64,000 bases of DNA from Chromobacterium sinusclupearum (GTDB taxonomy: Bacteria > Pseudomonadota > Gammaproteobacteria > Burkholderiales > Chromobacteriaceae). The notes below the pieces were generated by a model, which did not search any database, had not been told where the DNA came from, and worked only from the letters and a program-made list of their open reading frames with translations. Below, piece by piece: positions 16,490 to 25,370 of the stretch. The stretch covers positions 20,688 through 84,687 of the forward strand of contig NZ_PPTF01000107.1 of the NCBI RefSeq assembly GCF_002902845.1, in the 5' to 3' direction. The stretch's first letter is position 1. Every line of letters begins with the position of its first letter. A program made the position numbers and the translations under genes.

Positions 16490-17011
16490 TTACTGCTTCT
16501 GAATGATGAAGGAAGTGAAGAGGACGCTATCGACGACGGGATCCTCGCCCGCGTCCATCGCCTCGTTGATGATCTGCTTGACCTGCGCCTTGAGCTTGAC
16601 CTTGCCGTCGGCGGTACTGACCTCAGCGGCGGTTTTGGACGACAAGAGCAAAATGACCGCGCTGCGGATCTTGGGCGCATAGTCGGTGAATTTCTTCTTG
16701 GCCTCTTCGTCGCCCAGCTCCGCCTGCATGTCAACCTGCAACAGGCTACCGTCATTGCCGGCCAGATTGACCACGAAAGTGTCAAGTTTTTCGAAAATCG
16801 GCGGACCTTCGTGTTTTTTCTTCGGTTTTTCCTTGACCTGCTCAGTCTGCGCCCCAGCTTGCGGCTTGCCCATGCTGGTGAACATATACGCGGCCAGCCC
16901 GCCCACCGCGACCAATAGCAGAATCAGCAGCACAATGACGATCAGCATCAGCTTGTTGCCGCCGCCTCCTGCCTTTTTTTCCGCCTTATCCGCCTTTTTT
17001 TCGTCCGACAT
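16490..17011 (-). CDS. fliL: Flagellar basal body-associated protein FliL
   Basis: A 173-residue inner-membrane protein with a Lys-rich cytoplasmic N-terminus, one transmembrane helix (LMLIVIVLLILLLVAVGGLAAYMF) and a periplasmic stomatin-like domain starting near FEKLDTFVVNLAG. FliL surrounds and supports the stator units. It heads the fliL-M-N-O-P part; 108 nt separate it from fliK, the largest gap in the cluster, where a separate promoter could lie, although I see no clear sigma-54 or sigma-28 site there. Confidence 0.9.
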   Translation of the reverse strand: MSDEKKADKAEKKAGGGGNKLMLIVIVLLILLLVAVGGLAAYMFTSMGKPQAGAQTEQVKEKPKKKHEGPPIFEKLDTFVVNLAGNDGSLLQVDMQAELGDEEAKKKFTDYAPKIRSAVILLLSSKTAAEVSTADGKVKLKAQVKQIINEAMDAGEDPVVDSVLFTSFIIQKQ

Positions 17012-17119
17012 ATGTTATGACCTGTTCTTTTATGGAGTGCCTAGTGAAATCTTAAACGATTTCCCCCCCATATTTTCCAGTTTTCTCGGGCGGATGAACA
17101 GTGTCGTAATCAAATACGA

Positions 17120-18130
17120 TCAGGCAAATATACTGAGTATGCCGCGCGCGGCCTTGATCGAGGCCAGAGCGTCCACGCCATCCACCTCGGGGAGGCCCGC
17201 ATCCTGGCGGCCGCGCTTCTGCTGGAATGCCTGTTGCTGCTGGCCGGAATTGCCGCTGGAAACCTGAGAGTCGGTCAGTTGGATGCCGCTTGAAGACAGC
17301 ATGGAACTGAGGCGGTGCATATTGTTTTCCAAAGCTTCGCGGGTAGCGGGCACCGCCGCGGTGAACAAAACTTGCGCCTGATCCGTGCCGTTCATCTTCA
17401 AGGTGATCTCAATCGGCCCCATCTGCGGCGGGTTCAACTGAATCTGCGCCTTGTCCATTTTCAGGCTGACCATGCTCAGCACTTGCTCCCCCAGCGCTTT
17501 GCCCCAATTGGGATCGTTCAGCGTCTGCGGCAAGGTCAGCTGCGGCATATTGGCGCTGGCCGCCGCCTGCGCTTGATTGCTCTGCTGCGGCTGCTGCAAT
17601 TGCTGCAGCGGCAAGAATTGCGCGGCCGTCTGATCCGGGTCCGGCAATTTTTGCTGGCTGCTCTGCCAGTTGAACCCCTGCTTGCCGACGGGCAGCAGCA
17701 ACGTGGGATCTACCTTGGGAGTCGCTTGCTGAGCCTGCAGATCCTGTATCGGCAAATGAGTGGCGGACGGTTGCGCCAACAAGTCCTGCACCGGCGCCTT
17801 GTCTTGCGCCGCTTGAGTCGGCTGCTGCGCGGGCGTCACTGGCGCCTGTTGCAACTGCAGCGCCGCCAGCAGAGGCGTGGCCAGCGCGGCTTGCGCAGAG
17901 GCGTCGCCGGGCGAGGCATTGGGCTTGTCATCGTCAGGCTTGCCCGCTCCGGTGCCGCCATCCCCCAGCCCCGGCAACAGGCTGCCGATCGCGCTCATCT
18001 GCACGCCAAGCAGGCTGGCGAACAGATTTCCGGCCGCCCCCTCGGCGCCCCCTCCTGCGGCGGAGGAAGAGCCGCTGGGGCCGGACGCGCCGCTGGAATT
18101 GGCAACTGGCGTAGTGACGATGATGGTCAT
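17120..18130 (-). CDS. fliK: Flagellar hook-length control protein FliK
   Basis: A 336-residue protein. The N-terminal two thirds are Gln/Ala/Pro-rich and low in complexity, as in the ruler part of FliK. The C-terminal Flg_hook domain is clear: LGEQVLSMVSLKMDKAQIQL, NPPQMGPIEITLKM and a Gln-rich tail. FliK is exported, measures the hook and switches export specificity through FlhB. The start at 18130 (MTIIVTTP) is preferred over an upstream frame-open ATG at 18178 because the longer form adds an untypical N-terminus. Confidence 0.88.
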   Translation of the reverse strand: MTIIVTTPVANSSGASGPSGSSSAAGGGAEGAAGNLFASLLGVQMSAIGSLLPGLGDGGTGAGKPDDDKPNASPGDASAQAALATPLLAALQLQQAPVTPAQQPTQAAQDKAPVQDLLAQPSATHLPIQDLQAQQATPKVDPTLLLPVGKQGFNWQSSQQKLPDPDQTAAQFLPLQQLQQPQQSNQAQAAASANMPQLTLPQTLNDPNWGKALGEQVLSMVSLKMDKAQIQLNPPQMGPIEITLKMNGTDQAQVLFTAAVPATREALENNMHRLSSMLSSSGIQLTDSQVSSGNSGQQQQAFQQKRGRQDAGLPEVDGVDALASIKAARGILSIFA

Positions 18131-18184
18131 GATCAAGCCTCGACTGAGTATTAGCCTCCCGTTCAAAGCAAGGAGCATGCCAGA

Positions 18185-18637
18185 TCAGGCGTCCTCGCCG
18201 TGCGTCTTATCCCAGAATTGCCGAGTAGCAAACTCGTCGGTGCGCCTTTGTTCGCGCTTGGCCTCCAGTTGCGCCTCGCGCTCGCGCTCGCGCTGCAGCA
18301 GCTTTTCATAGGCCTTGAATTTTTTGTATTCATGCTGCCAAGCTTGCCGCTCCAGCATGAAGCGCTGGGTGCAGCGATCCACATCCTGCCGCTGCTGGAT
18401 CATGGCTTCATCCAGCCGGGACAGGAATCGATGGAAGTCCTGATACTGGATCACCGACATGCCCTTGCTGCCGCCCGTCACCAGCCGCTGGCGATATTCA
18501 TTGCGAAAATCGTCCAACTGCGTCAGCCGCATGTGAGCCTGATTGAGGCTGTTCTGCGCCAGGCTCATCCGCTCCGCCGCCGACTGCTGTCTTTCGTCGG
18601 CCAGCCTAACCAGCAGCAGATACTTGCTTTCCGCCAT
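18185..18637 (-). CDS. fliJ: Flagellar export chaperone FliJ
   Basis: A 150-residue, highly charged, coiled-coil protein, the usual FliJ size and composition, located directly after fliI (9-nt gap). FliJ inserts into the FliI hexamer like the gamma subunit of F1-ATPase and links it to FlhA. Sequence conservation in the family is low, so the call leans on the position between fliI and fliK, the length, and the helix-forming pattern. Confidence 0.88.
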   Translation of the reverse strand: MAESKYLLLVRLADERQQSAAERMSLAQNSLNQAHMRLTQLDDFRNEYRQRLVTGGSKGMSVIQYQDFHRFLSRLDEAMIQQRQDVDRCTQRFMLERQAWQHEYKKFKAYEKLLQREREREAQLEAKREQRRTDEFATRQFWDKTHGEDA

Positions 18638-18646
18638 GGATCAACC

Positions 18647-20041
18647 TCAGACCAGCACGCTCGCCAATTGCTCGCAGCAGGAGGCGTAGTCGTGCGATTC
18701 ATGCATAGGCTGGGTCAGGAAACCCACCATGGGCAAATGGCGGCGCATCGCATCGTCCAGCACCGGATCGGAGCCGGCGACATAGGCGCCCACGCTGATC
18801 AGATCGCGATTGCGCCGATAGCGCGAATACAATTGTTTGAAGTGGCGGGCCATGTCCATTTGCTGTTGCGGCACGATGTCGACCATCACCCGACTGATCG
18901 ATTGCTCGATGTCGATGGCGGGGTAATGCCCTGCCTCGGCCAAATCGCGCGACAACACGAAGTGGCCATCGAGGATGGCTCGCGCCGAGTCGGCGATCGG
19001 ATCCTGCTGATCGTCGCCCTCGGACAGCACGGTATAGAAGCCCGTGATCGAACCGCCGCCTTCCTCGCCATTGCCTGCACGCTCGATCAATTGCGGCAAG
19101 CGGGCGAAAACGGACGGCGGATAGCCCTTGGTCACCGGCGGCTCGCCAATGGCCAGGGCGATCTCGCGCTGCGCCATCGCGTAACGGGTGACCGAATCCA
19201 TCAGCAGCAACACGTCCAGGCCCTGGGCGCGGAAATATTCCGCCAGCGCCGTGGCGTAGGCCGCGCCATGCAGCCGCATCAAGGGCGGCATGTCGGCCGG
19301 CGCCGCCACCACCACCGAGCGCGCGCGCCCTTCGTCGCCCAGGATGTTGTCGATGAAGTCCTTCACCTCGCGGCCCCGTTCGCCGATCAGGCCCACCACC
19401 ACCACGTCGGCCTTGGTAAAGCGGGCCATCATGCCCAGGAGAACCGATTTGCCGACCCCCGAGCCGGCGAACAAGCCCAAACGCTGGCCCCGCCCCACGG
19501 TCAACAGGCCGTTGATGGCGCGCACGCCGACATCCAGCACATCATGCACCGGGGTGCGGTCCAGCGGGTTGATCGGTTGGCTGTAAAGGGGGTACCAGGC
19601 ATCGGGATGGATGGGGCCCAAGCCATCCAGCGGCCGCCCCAGAGAATCCAGCACGCGGCCCAGCAGGCTGAGGCCGACCGGCACCTGGCGGCCGACGGAG
19701 AGATCGGCGCGCGCGGCACCGCGAGCATGCCCGTACATCGGCGGCGCATGCGAAGCCAATGGCAACACCGGCGTGCCCGGCAGCAAGCCGTGAACATTGG
19801 TCAAAGGCATCAGAAACACTTTGTCGCCGGCAAAGCCAACCACCTCGGCCTCGACCGCCTGATCGTCGGCCAGCATCACCCGGCAGGCACTGCCCACCGG
19901 CAGCTTGATGCCCACCGCCTCCATCACCATGCCGGTGACGCGCACCAGCCTGCCGCAAGGCTGCCACAACGAGGCCGAGGCCGCAGCCTCGCCGCAGGCG
20001 TCCAGCCAGGCGCGTTGCCGCTCAAGCAGACCGCTGCTCAT
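18647..20041 (-). CDS. fliI: Flagellum-specific ATP synthase FliI
   Basis: A 464-residue export ATPase. Walker A is AGSGVGKS at 192-199, followed by the family signature VVVGLIGERGREVKDFI; Walker B is in LDVLLLMDSVTRYAMAQREIALAIGEPP. It uses ATP to unfold and feed substrates to the export gate. It starts inside the end of fliH (20-nt overlap). Confidence 0.95.
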   Translation of the reverse strand: MSSGLLERQRAWLDACGEAAASASLWQPCGRLVRVTGMVMEAVGIKLPVGSACRVMLADDQAVEAEVVGFAGDKVFLMPLTNVHGLLPGTPVLPLASHAPPMYGHARGAARADLSVGRQVPVGLSLLGRVLDSLGRPLDGLGPIHPDAWYPLYSQPINPLDRTPVHDVLDVGVRAINGLLTVGRGQRLGLFAGSGVGKSVLLGMMARFTKADVVVVGLIGERGREVKDFIDNILGDEGRARSVVVAAPADMPPLMRLHGAAYATALAEYFRAQGLDVLLLMDSVTRYAMAQREIALAIGEPPVTKGYPPSVFARLPQLIERAGNGEEGGGSITGFYTVLSEGDDQQDPIADSARAILDGHFVLSRDLAEAGHYPAIDIEQSISRVMVDIVPQQQMDMARHFKQLYSRYRRNRDLISVGAYVAGSDPVLDDAMRRHLPMVGFLTQPMHESHDYASCCEQLASVLV

Positions 20042-20897
20042 CTCCCGCCTCCAGCCCTAAGGCCCGGCTCAAGGCGGCCAGGCGGGTTTCGACGCTCATG
20101 TCCAAGCGCGCCGACGCGGTATCGATGACGCATCCGCCGCGCGTGATCGCCGGATCTTCTATCCACTGCCAAGCCGTCTCCGGCGTTTCCTGCTGCAAGA
20201 ATTCGCGCGCCACTTCCACATCGGCCGGATTGACGCGCAAGCGAGCCGTGGCAAGCGTGGACGGCAAGTCCGCCAGGGCCGATTGCAATAAGGGCAGCAA
20301 AGCCTGCTTGTCCTGCAGCAACTGCTGCTGCAGCAGCTTCTGCGCCAGTTGCCAGGCCAATCGCAGCACATCCTGGGCCAGTTCTTGCTCGACGCGCGCC
20401 AGCTCCGCGGAAAAACTGCCCGCCATCGACTGCAGAGACTGCCAGGCCTCATCCAGCCTGGGCTGCAGCTCGGCCCGCGCCTCGGCCGCGCCCTGCTCGC
20501 GCCCGGCTTGCATGCCCTGCTCGAAACCCTCGGCGCGGCCCGCCTCCAGCCCCGCATCATGCCCGGTCTGCCAGGCTTCCTGATGAATGGCTTCCAGCTC
20601 GGCCGCGGTCGGGTAGCTCAAGGCCGGCTCGTCTTCCGGCGCCGCATCCTCGGCCATTTCAGCCTGTTCGGCCATGGCCTCGGCCTCCGCCAGCGGCACT
20701 GGCGCCGCAGACCCGGCCTCGCTGGCGGCGATCCGCTCCGCCAGGCTGGGCCCGGGCTTGCGCATCTGCGCCATCGCCACCAGTTGGGCGGGAGACAGCG
20801 CCTGGGTAAACCCATCCAGCGAGGCCGGACTCCAACTGCTCCAGCTTTCCAGCTCTTCGCCGGGAATGATGGGATTATTCGACGAGGCCTTCATCAC
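20022..20897 (-). CDS. fliH: Flagellar assembly protein FliH
   Basis: A 291-residue protein. The central part (about 95-165) has the GxxxG-like and Ala/Gln/Glu heptad pattern of FliH (HDAGLEAGRAEGFEQGMQAG), and the C-terminal part resembles the stator-stalk subunits (LRVNPADVEVAREFL and GGCVIDTASARLDMSVETRL). FliH dimers hold FliI at the C ring. The first codons overlap the fliG end by about 23 nt; Met at 20894 is an equally possible start. Confidence 0.9.
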   Translation of the reverse strand: MMKASSNNPIIPGEELESWSSWSPASLDGFTQALSPAQLVAMAQMRKPGPSLAERIAASEAGSAAPVPLAEAEAMAEQAEMAEDAAPEDEPALSYPTAAELEAIHQEAWQTGHDAGLEAGRAEGFEQGMQAGREQGAAEARAELQPRLDEAWQSLQSMAGSFSAELARVEQELAQDVLRLAWQLAQKLLQQQLLQDKQALLPLLQSALADLPSTLATARLRVNPADVEVAREFLQQETPETAWQWIEDPAITRGGCVIDTASARLDMSVETRLAALSRALGLEAGDEQRSA

Positions 20898-21873
20898 CGC
20901 CCTTGCTGCCTAGCACGATCTGGCCGTCGTCGGCGAGCTTGCGCACCACCTTGAGGATTTCCTTCTGCTCGGCCTCGACTTCGGACAGCTTGACCGGCCC
21001 CTTGGACTCCAGGTCGTCACGCAACATTTCCGCCGCGCGCTGCGACATATTGCGGAAGATCTTTTCCTTCAGCTCGTTGCTGGTGCCCTTCAAGGCGATC
21101 ACCAGCGAATCGGACTGCACCTCGCGCAGAATGGTCTGGATCGAGCGATCGTCGACATCGAGCAGGTTTTCGAACACGAACATCTTGTCCTGAATCCGTT
21201 GCGCCAGCTCCGGATCGTATTCGCGGATATAGCCAAGGGCGGAGGCCTCGACATTGCCGCCCATGAAATTGAGGATTTCGGCTGTGAGCCCCACGCCGCC
21301 GGACGCGCTCTTCTTGATGCGGTCCGAACCGGACAACAGCTGGGTAAGCACGTCGTTCAGCTCGCGCAGCGCCTGCGGCTGCACCCCTTCCAGGGTGGCG
21401 GTGCGAATCAGCACCTCGTTGCGCATGCGTTCCGGGAAGAATGACAGGATGGAGCTGGACAAGTCCGGCTCCAGGTGCACCAGAATCGTGGCGATGATCT
21501 GCGGGTGTTCATGGCGGATCAAATCGGCGGCGGAGGACGGGTCCATCCATTTCAGGCTTTCGATGCCGCTGTGATCGTTGCCCTGCATGATCTTGTCCAG
21601 CAGGTTGGCGGCCTTGTCCGGCCCCAGCGCCTCCACCAGCACATTGCGCAGGTATTCGTCGGAAGCGCCGATGCTGGCGCGGGCCTGGCACTCCTGCCGG
21701 AATTGCTCCACCACGTCGTCGATCTGCTCATAGCTGAGGTTGTTGATCGCCGCCATGGCCAATGAAATCTTCTGCACCTCTTTCGGCCCCAGGTACTTGA
21801 ATACCTCGACCGCCTCGGCCTGCCCCAGGCTGAACAGCAGGATGGCGCTTTTGCGAATGCCGTTATCACTCAT
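20875..21873 (-). CDS. fliG: Flagellar motor switch protein FliG
   Basis: A 332-residue C-ring protein. The middle domain carries EHPQ at 122-125, the FliM-binding element, and the C-terminal domain has the charged torque helix (near DDRSIQTILREVQSDSLVIALKG). FliG joins the MS ring to the C ring and takes up torque from the stator. It overlaps fliF by 8 nt and fliH by about 23 nt. Confidence 0.95.
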   Translation of the reverse strand: MSDNGIRKSAILLFSLGQAEAVEVFKYLGPKEVQKISLAMAAINNLSYEQIDDVVEQFRQECQARASIGASDEYLRNVLVEALGPDKAANLLDKIMQGNDHSGIESLKWMDPSSAADLIRHEHPQIIATILVHLEPDLSSSILSFFPERMRNEVLIRTATLEGVQPQALRELNDVLTQLLSGSDRIKKSASGGVGLTAEILNFMGGNVEASALGYIREYDPELAQRIQDKMFVFENLLDVDDRSIQTILREVQSDSLVIALKGTSNELKEKIFRNMSQRAAEMLRDDLESKGPVKLSEVEAEQKEILKVVRKLADDGQIVLGSKGGDEGLVE

Positions 21874-23599
21874 CGGAGCTGATCCATTCCTTGATGATCT
21901 GAGCCGCCATGCGCGGATCGGACTTCACGATCTCGCGCACCGCTTCCAGATTGGTGCTGTACTGGCGCCGCTGCGCTTCGCGCGGATCTTCCGGCGCGCC
22001 GCTGCCAGCCATGCCGGCAGCCATCTCGCCTTCTTCGCCCTCTTCTCCCGCCACGCCCAGCAAGCGGCCGCCTTTGGCGCCTGCAGCGCCCTCGGCTTCG
22101 CCCGGCGCCGGCGGCGGCTTGACCAGATCGCGCATGATGGGACGCACCACGCCAAACAGCAGATACAACAGCGCTATCGCCAGCAAGCCATACTTGATCA
22201 AGCTGGTGCCGTTGCCGGTGACATAATCGACCACCCGCTCCTGCACGGTAACCGGCTGGGCATTGTCGGCGAAGGCGGCGTTGGCGACATTCAGCGTATC
22301 GCCGCGGCTGGCGTTGTAGCCCATCGCCTCTTTGACCAGATTGTTGATCTGCTGCACTTCCTGCGCCGTCAACGGCGTCGGCTTCATTTCGCCGTTCTTG
22401 TCCGGCATGCGCCGGTAGTTCACCACCACAGCGGCGGACAGCCGCTTGACCACGCCAGTCGGCACCTTGGTGTGCTGGATGGTCTTGTCCACTTCGTAAT
22501 TGGTGGTGATGTCGCGCTGCAAAGTGCCGCTGGCGCTGACGCTCTGGCCGGATAGATTGGCCGTGCCCGGCCCGGCGCCCGGCGGCAGCGTGATGGGCGC
22601 CGACGCCGCAGATGGAGGCTGATTGGACAAGGCGCCCGGCACGCCGCTGGGCAGGGCGGAGCCATTGACCAGCTTTTCGCTGATCTGCTGGCTGCGCGTG
22701 GCCGACGGGTTGGGGCTGGAGTTGGGACGGTAGGTCTCGGACGTCTGCTCGATCTCGGAAAAATCGACATTGGCCGTCACCTGGGCGCGCGCGTTGCCCT
22801 TGCCGAATATCGGCTCCAGGATGTCTTCGATGCGCTTGACGTAGCCTTCCTCGATCTGGCGCACGAATCCCAGCTGGCGCTGATCCAGCCCGGAGTTTTC
22901 ATCCACCCCCTGCTGCTTGGACAACAGATTGCCGTCTTGATCGACGATGGTGACGTTCTTCAAGGTCAGATTGGGCACCGAGCTGGACACCAAGTGCAGA
23001 ATGCCGGCCACCTGGCCTGCATCCAACATGCGCCCCGGATACAACTCCAGCATCACGGAGGCGGTGGGCGCCTGCTGCTCCCGCACGAATACGCTCTGTT
23101 TGGGGGTAGCGATGTGCACGCGGGCGCTCTGCACCGAGGAAATCGCCTCGATAGTGCGCGCCAGCTCGCCCTCGATCGAACGCTGATAGTTGACCTGCTC
23201 GGCGAACTGGCTGATGCCGAACTTCTGGTTGTCCATCAACTCGAAGCCGACGCCGCTGGCCTTGGGCAAGCCCTGCGCCGCCAGTCTCAGCCTAACGTCG
23301 TAGACCTTGTCCGCAGGAACAGAGATCGCGCCGCCCTCGCCCAACTGATACGGAATGTTCATTTGCTGCAGCGCAGCCGTAATCTGACCGCCATCGCGAT
23401 CAGCCAGATTGGAAAACAAAACCTTGTAAGAGGGGGTGCGATTGAGAACGACAGCGCCGACGACGACGGCGAAAATGGCCGCCAGCGCCGTCAGAAACAG
23501 GATTTTTTTATTGCTTGGCAAGGCCTTGAAGCGGTCTCCCGCTTCATTCAAACGAGCGCGCCAAACAGGAGTTGCGTTTTCTTCTGCCAGATCAGCCAT
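21866..23599 (-). CDS. fliF: Flagellar MS-ring protein FliF
   Basis: A 577-residue inner-membrane protein with two transmembrane helices (about 33-52 and 450-470). Between them are the ring-building motifs, including YKVLFSNLADRDGGQI and the segment GNARAQVTANVDFSEIEQTSE. The last residues (VREIVKSDPRMAAQIIKEWI) form the FliG-binding tail. It follows fliE after a 53-nt gap, in the same transcription direction. Confidence 0.95.
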   Translation of the reverse strand: MADLAEENATPVWRARLNEAGDRFKALPSNKKILFLTALAAIFAVVVGAVVLNRTPSYKVLFSNLADRDGGQITAALQQMNIPYQLGEGGAISVPADKVYDVRLRLAAQGLPKASGVGFELMDNQKFGISQFAEQVNYQRSIEGELARTIEAISSVQSARVHIATPKQSVFVREQQAPTASVMLELYPGRMLDAGQVAGILHLVSSSVPNLTLKNVTIVDQDGNLLSKQQGVDENSGLDQRQLGFVRQIEEGYVKRIEDILEPIFGKGNARAQVTANVDFSEIEQTSETYRPNSSPNPSATRSQQISEKLVNGSALPSGVPGALSNQPPSAASAPITLPPGAGPGTANLSGQSVSASGTLQRDITTNYEVDKTIQHTKVPTGVVKRLSAAVVVNYRRMPDKNGEMKPTPLTAQEVQQINNLVKEAMGYNASRGDTLNVANAAFADNAQPVTVQERVVDYVTGNGTSLIKYGLLAIALLYLLFGVVRPIMRDLVKPPPAPGEAEGAAGAKGGRLLGVAGEEGEEGEMAAGMAGSGAPEDPREAQRRQYSTNLEAVREIVKSDPRMAAQIIKEWISSDE

Positions 23600-23652
23600 A
23601 CGGTGGTATTAGGTTGAGGTCCACCGCCGCCCAATCTGTGGATCCGACAGCG

Positions 23653-23973
23653 TTAGACTTGGGTATTCATGATTTCCTGATAGGCGCTGACTAGTTTATT
23701 GCGCGCCTGAACCATGGTCTGGAACGACAGGCTGGCTTTCTGCAAAGACATCATCACATCCTGCAGATTGACTTCCTTGTTGTCGCCCAGCTGAAACTGC
23801 TTCTGCATTTCCTCCGAAGTCTGCTGCGCCGAATTCACTTGGTCTATCGTCGACTTGAGCACGTCGGAAAAGTCGACTTGCGGCGTCTGCTGCGCAGCCT
23901 GCGGCTGCTTGCCCCCCGCTAACGCCGCGGCGCTTTTCAGTTCGCCCAGCAACTGGTCGATATTGTTTGACAT
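23653..23973 (-). CDS. fliE: Flagellar hook-basal body protein FliE
   Basis: A 106-residue protein with the FliE C-terminal signature (VMMSLQKASLSFQTMVQARNKLVSAYQEIMNTQV). FliE links the MS ring to the rod and is the first exported rod component. It starts 2 nt after flrC ends, so the activator and the basal-body genes are in one operon. Confidence 0.93.
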   Translation of the reverse strand: MSNNIDQLLGELKSAAALAGGKQPQAAQQTPQVDFSDVLKSTIDQVNSAQQTSEEMQKQFQLGDNKEVNLQDVMMSLQKASLSFQTMVQARNKLVSAYQEIMNTQV

Positions 23974-23975
23974 GG

Positions 23976-25361
23976 CTACTCCGTGCCATTTCCCTCCGGA
24001 ACATCCTGGCCAGCCGCAGCGGAATCCTCATCACGGTAACGCTGCAATTTATAGCGCAAAGTGCGCTCGCTGATGCCCAGTTTTTCCGCCGCCAGCTTCT
24101 TCACGCCGCCGACAGCTCCCAATGTTTCCAGAATATGGCGTTTTTCAAGGGTTTTCATGTCGGTTTCATCCGACACCGAACCGTCCAAATCGGACGCCGT
24201 CCGGGTAAGCTGCCCCACGCCCGTAATATCGCCCAGCAACAAATCGGCGGCAATAATTTCCGCCCCCGCGGCAAGTATTACCGCCCGCTGCACGACATTA
24301 TCCAGTTCGCGGATGTTACCCTCCCAACTATAGGCCGTCAAATGACGTTCCGCATCCCTGGAAAACACCAGAGATGTCCGTCCTGCGGCCTCTGCATGTC
24401 TTTTAAGCAGGAATCGTGCCAAAGGCAGGATATCGTCCGGACGCTCGGCCAGCGCCGGTATGCGCAAGGGAAAAACATTCAAGCGAAAATACAGGTCCTC
24501 ACGGAAGCGCCCAGCCTCCACCTCCGCCTGCAAGTCGCGGTTGGACGTCGCCAACACCCGGATGTCCAGCTTGATGGTGCGGGTGCTGCCTATGCGCTCC
24601 ACCTCCCGCTCCTGCAGCACCCGCAACAGCTTGGCTTGCAGCGATAGCGGCATCTCGGTGACTTCGTCCAACAGAATGGTGCCACCCTGCGCCTGCTCGA
24701 ACTTGCCGGGCAAGGCCTGCGCCGCGCCGGTAAAGGCCCCGCGCTCGTGGCCGAACAATGTGGACTCCAGCAGGTTGTCCGGGATCGCCGCGCAGTTGAC
24801 GGCGACAAATGGGCCGGATGCGCGCCGAGAGTAGCGATGAATATAACGCGCCAATACTTCCTTGCCGGTGCCGCTGGGACCGCTGATCATCACGCTGGCG
24901 TCGCTTTGCGCCACCCGTCCCGCCAAGGCGAACAGCTGGCGCATGGCGGCGGACTCCGCCACCACGTCGCCGCCTTCGTTGCCAGGCATGGCCAGCAGAT
25001 GCTTCTCCACCTCCGCCAGCAGGCTCTGCGGCTCGAATGGCTTCAGTAGATAGTGGCTGGCGCCGGCTCGCAATAGTTCGATGGCCCGCTCAATCACGCC
25101 ATAGGCCGTCATCAGAATGAAGGGCACGCCGGGGTAATGCTTTTTCACCTCTTCAAACAGGGCATAGCCGTCCATCGGCGCCATCTGGGCATCCGAAATG
25201 ATCAAGCCTACCGGTTCCTGCTTCAGCCGCTGCAAGGCCTGGCCGCCATCCGCCGCCTCCAGGGTCGGGTATCCGGACAGCATCAAGGTGTCGATGATGG
25301 CTTCGCGCAGGTCGGCATCGTCTTCGACCACTAAAATCGGTAAATACTTCATGGAATCCAA
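23976..25361 (-). CDS. flrC: Sigma-54-dependent response regulator FlrC/FleR
   Basis: A 461-residue NtrC-type activator. The receiver domain (6-120) has Asp57 as the phosphorylation site and Lys107. The AAA+ domain shows Walker A GPSGTGKE at 161-168, the sigma-54-contact loop GAFTGA at 208-213, and Walker B in GGTILLDEV. A Fis-type helix-turn-helix (KKLAAEKLGISERTLRYKLQR) closes the protein. In Vibrio and Pseudomonas, FlrC/FleR drives class III flagellar genes after phosphorylation by FlrB/FleS. Here no histidine kinase adjoins the gene; a CheB-like gene occupies the upstream place. Confidence 0.9.
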   Translation of the reverse strand: MDSMKYLPILVVEDDADLREAIIDTLMLSGYPTLEAADGGQALQRLKQEPVGLIISDAQMAPMDGYALFEEVKKHYPGVPFILMTAYGVIERAIELLRAGASHYLLKPFEPQSLLAEVEKHLLAMPGNEGGDVVAESAAMRQLFALAGRVAQSDASVMISGPSGTGKEVLARYIHRYSRRASGPFVAVNCAAIPDNLLESTLFGHERGAFTGAAQALPGKFEQAQGGTILLDEVTEMPLSLQAKLLRVLQEREVERIGSTRTIKLDIRVLATSNRDLQAEVEAGRFREDLYFRLNVFPLRIPALAERPDDILPLARFLLKRHAEAAGRTSLVFSRDAERHLTAYSWEGNIRELDNVVQRAVILAAGAEIIAADLLLGDITGVGQLTRTASDLDGSVSDETDMKTLEKRHILETLGAVGGVKKLAAEKLGISERTLRYKLQRYRDEDSAAAGQDVPEGNGTE

Positions 25362-25370
25362 TGTGTTTGT

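Noticed and set aside
17012..17119. Possible sigma-54 promoter between fliK and fliL
   Set aside because: I looked for GG-N10-GC with flanking consensus on the minus strand; AGGCAC occurs but no proper -12 element follows.
18200..20128. A 642-codon open frame on the plus strand, antisense to fliJ and fliI
   Set aside because: Both sense genes are certain; the antisense translation is low-complexity and has no ribosome site.
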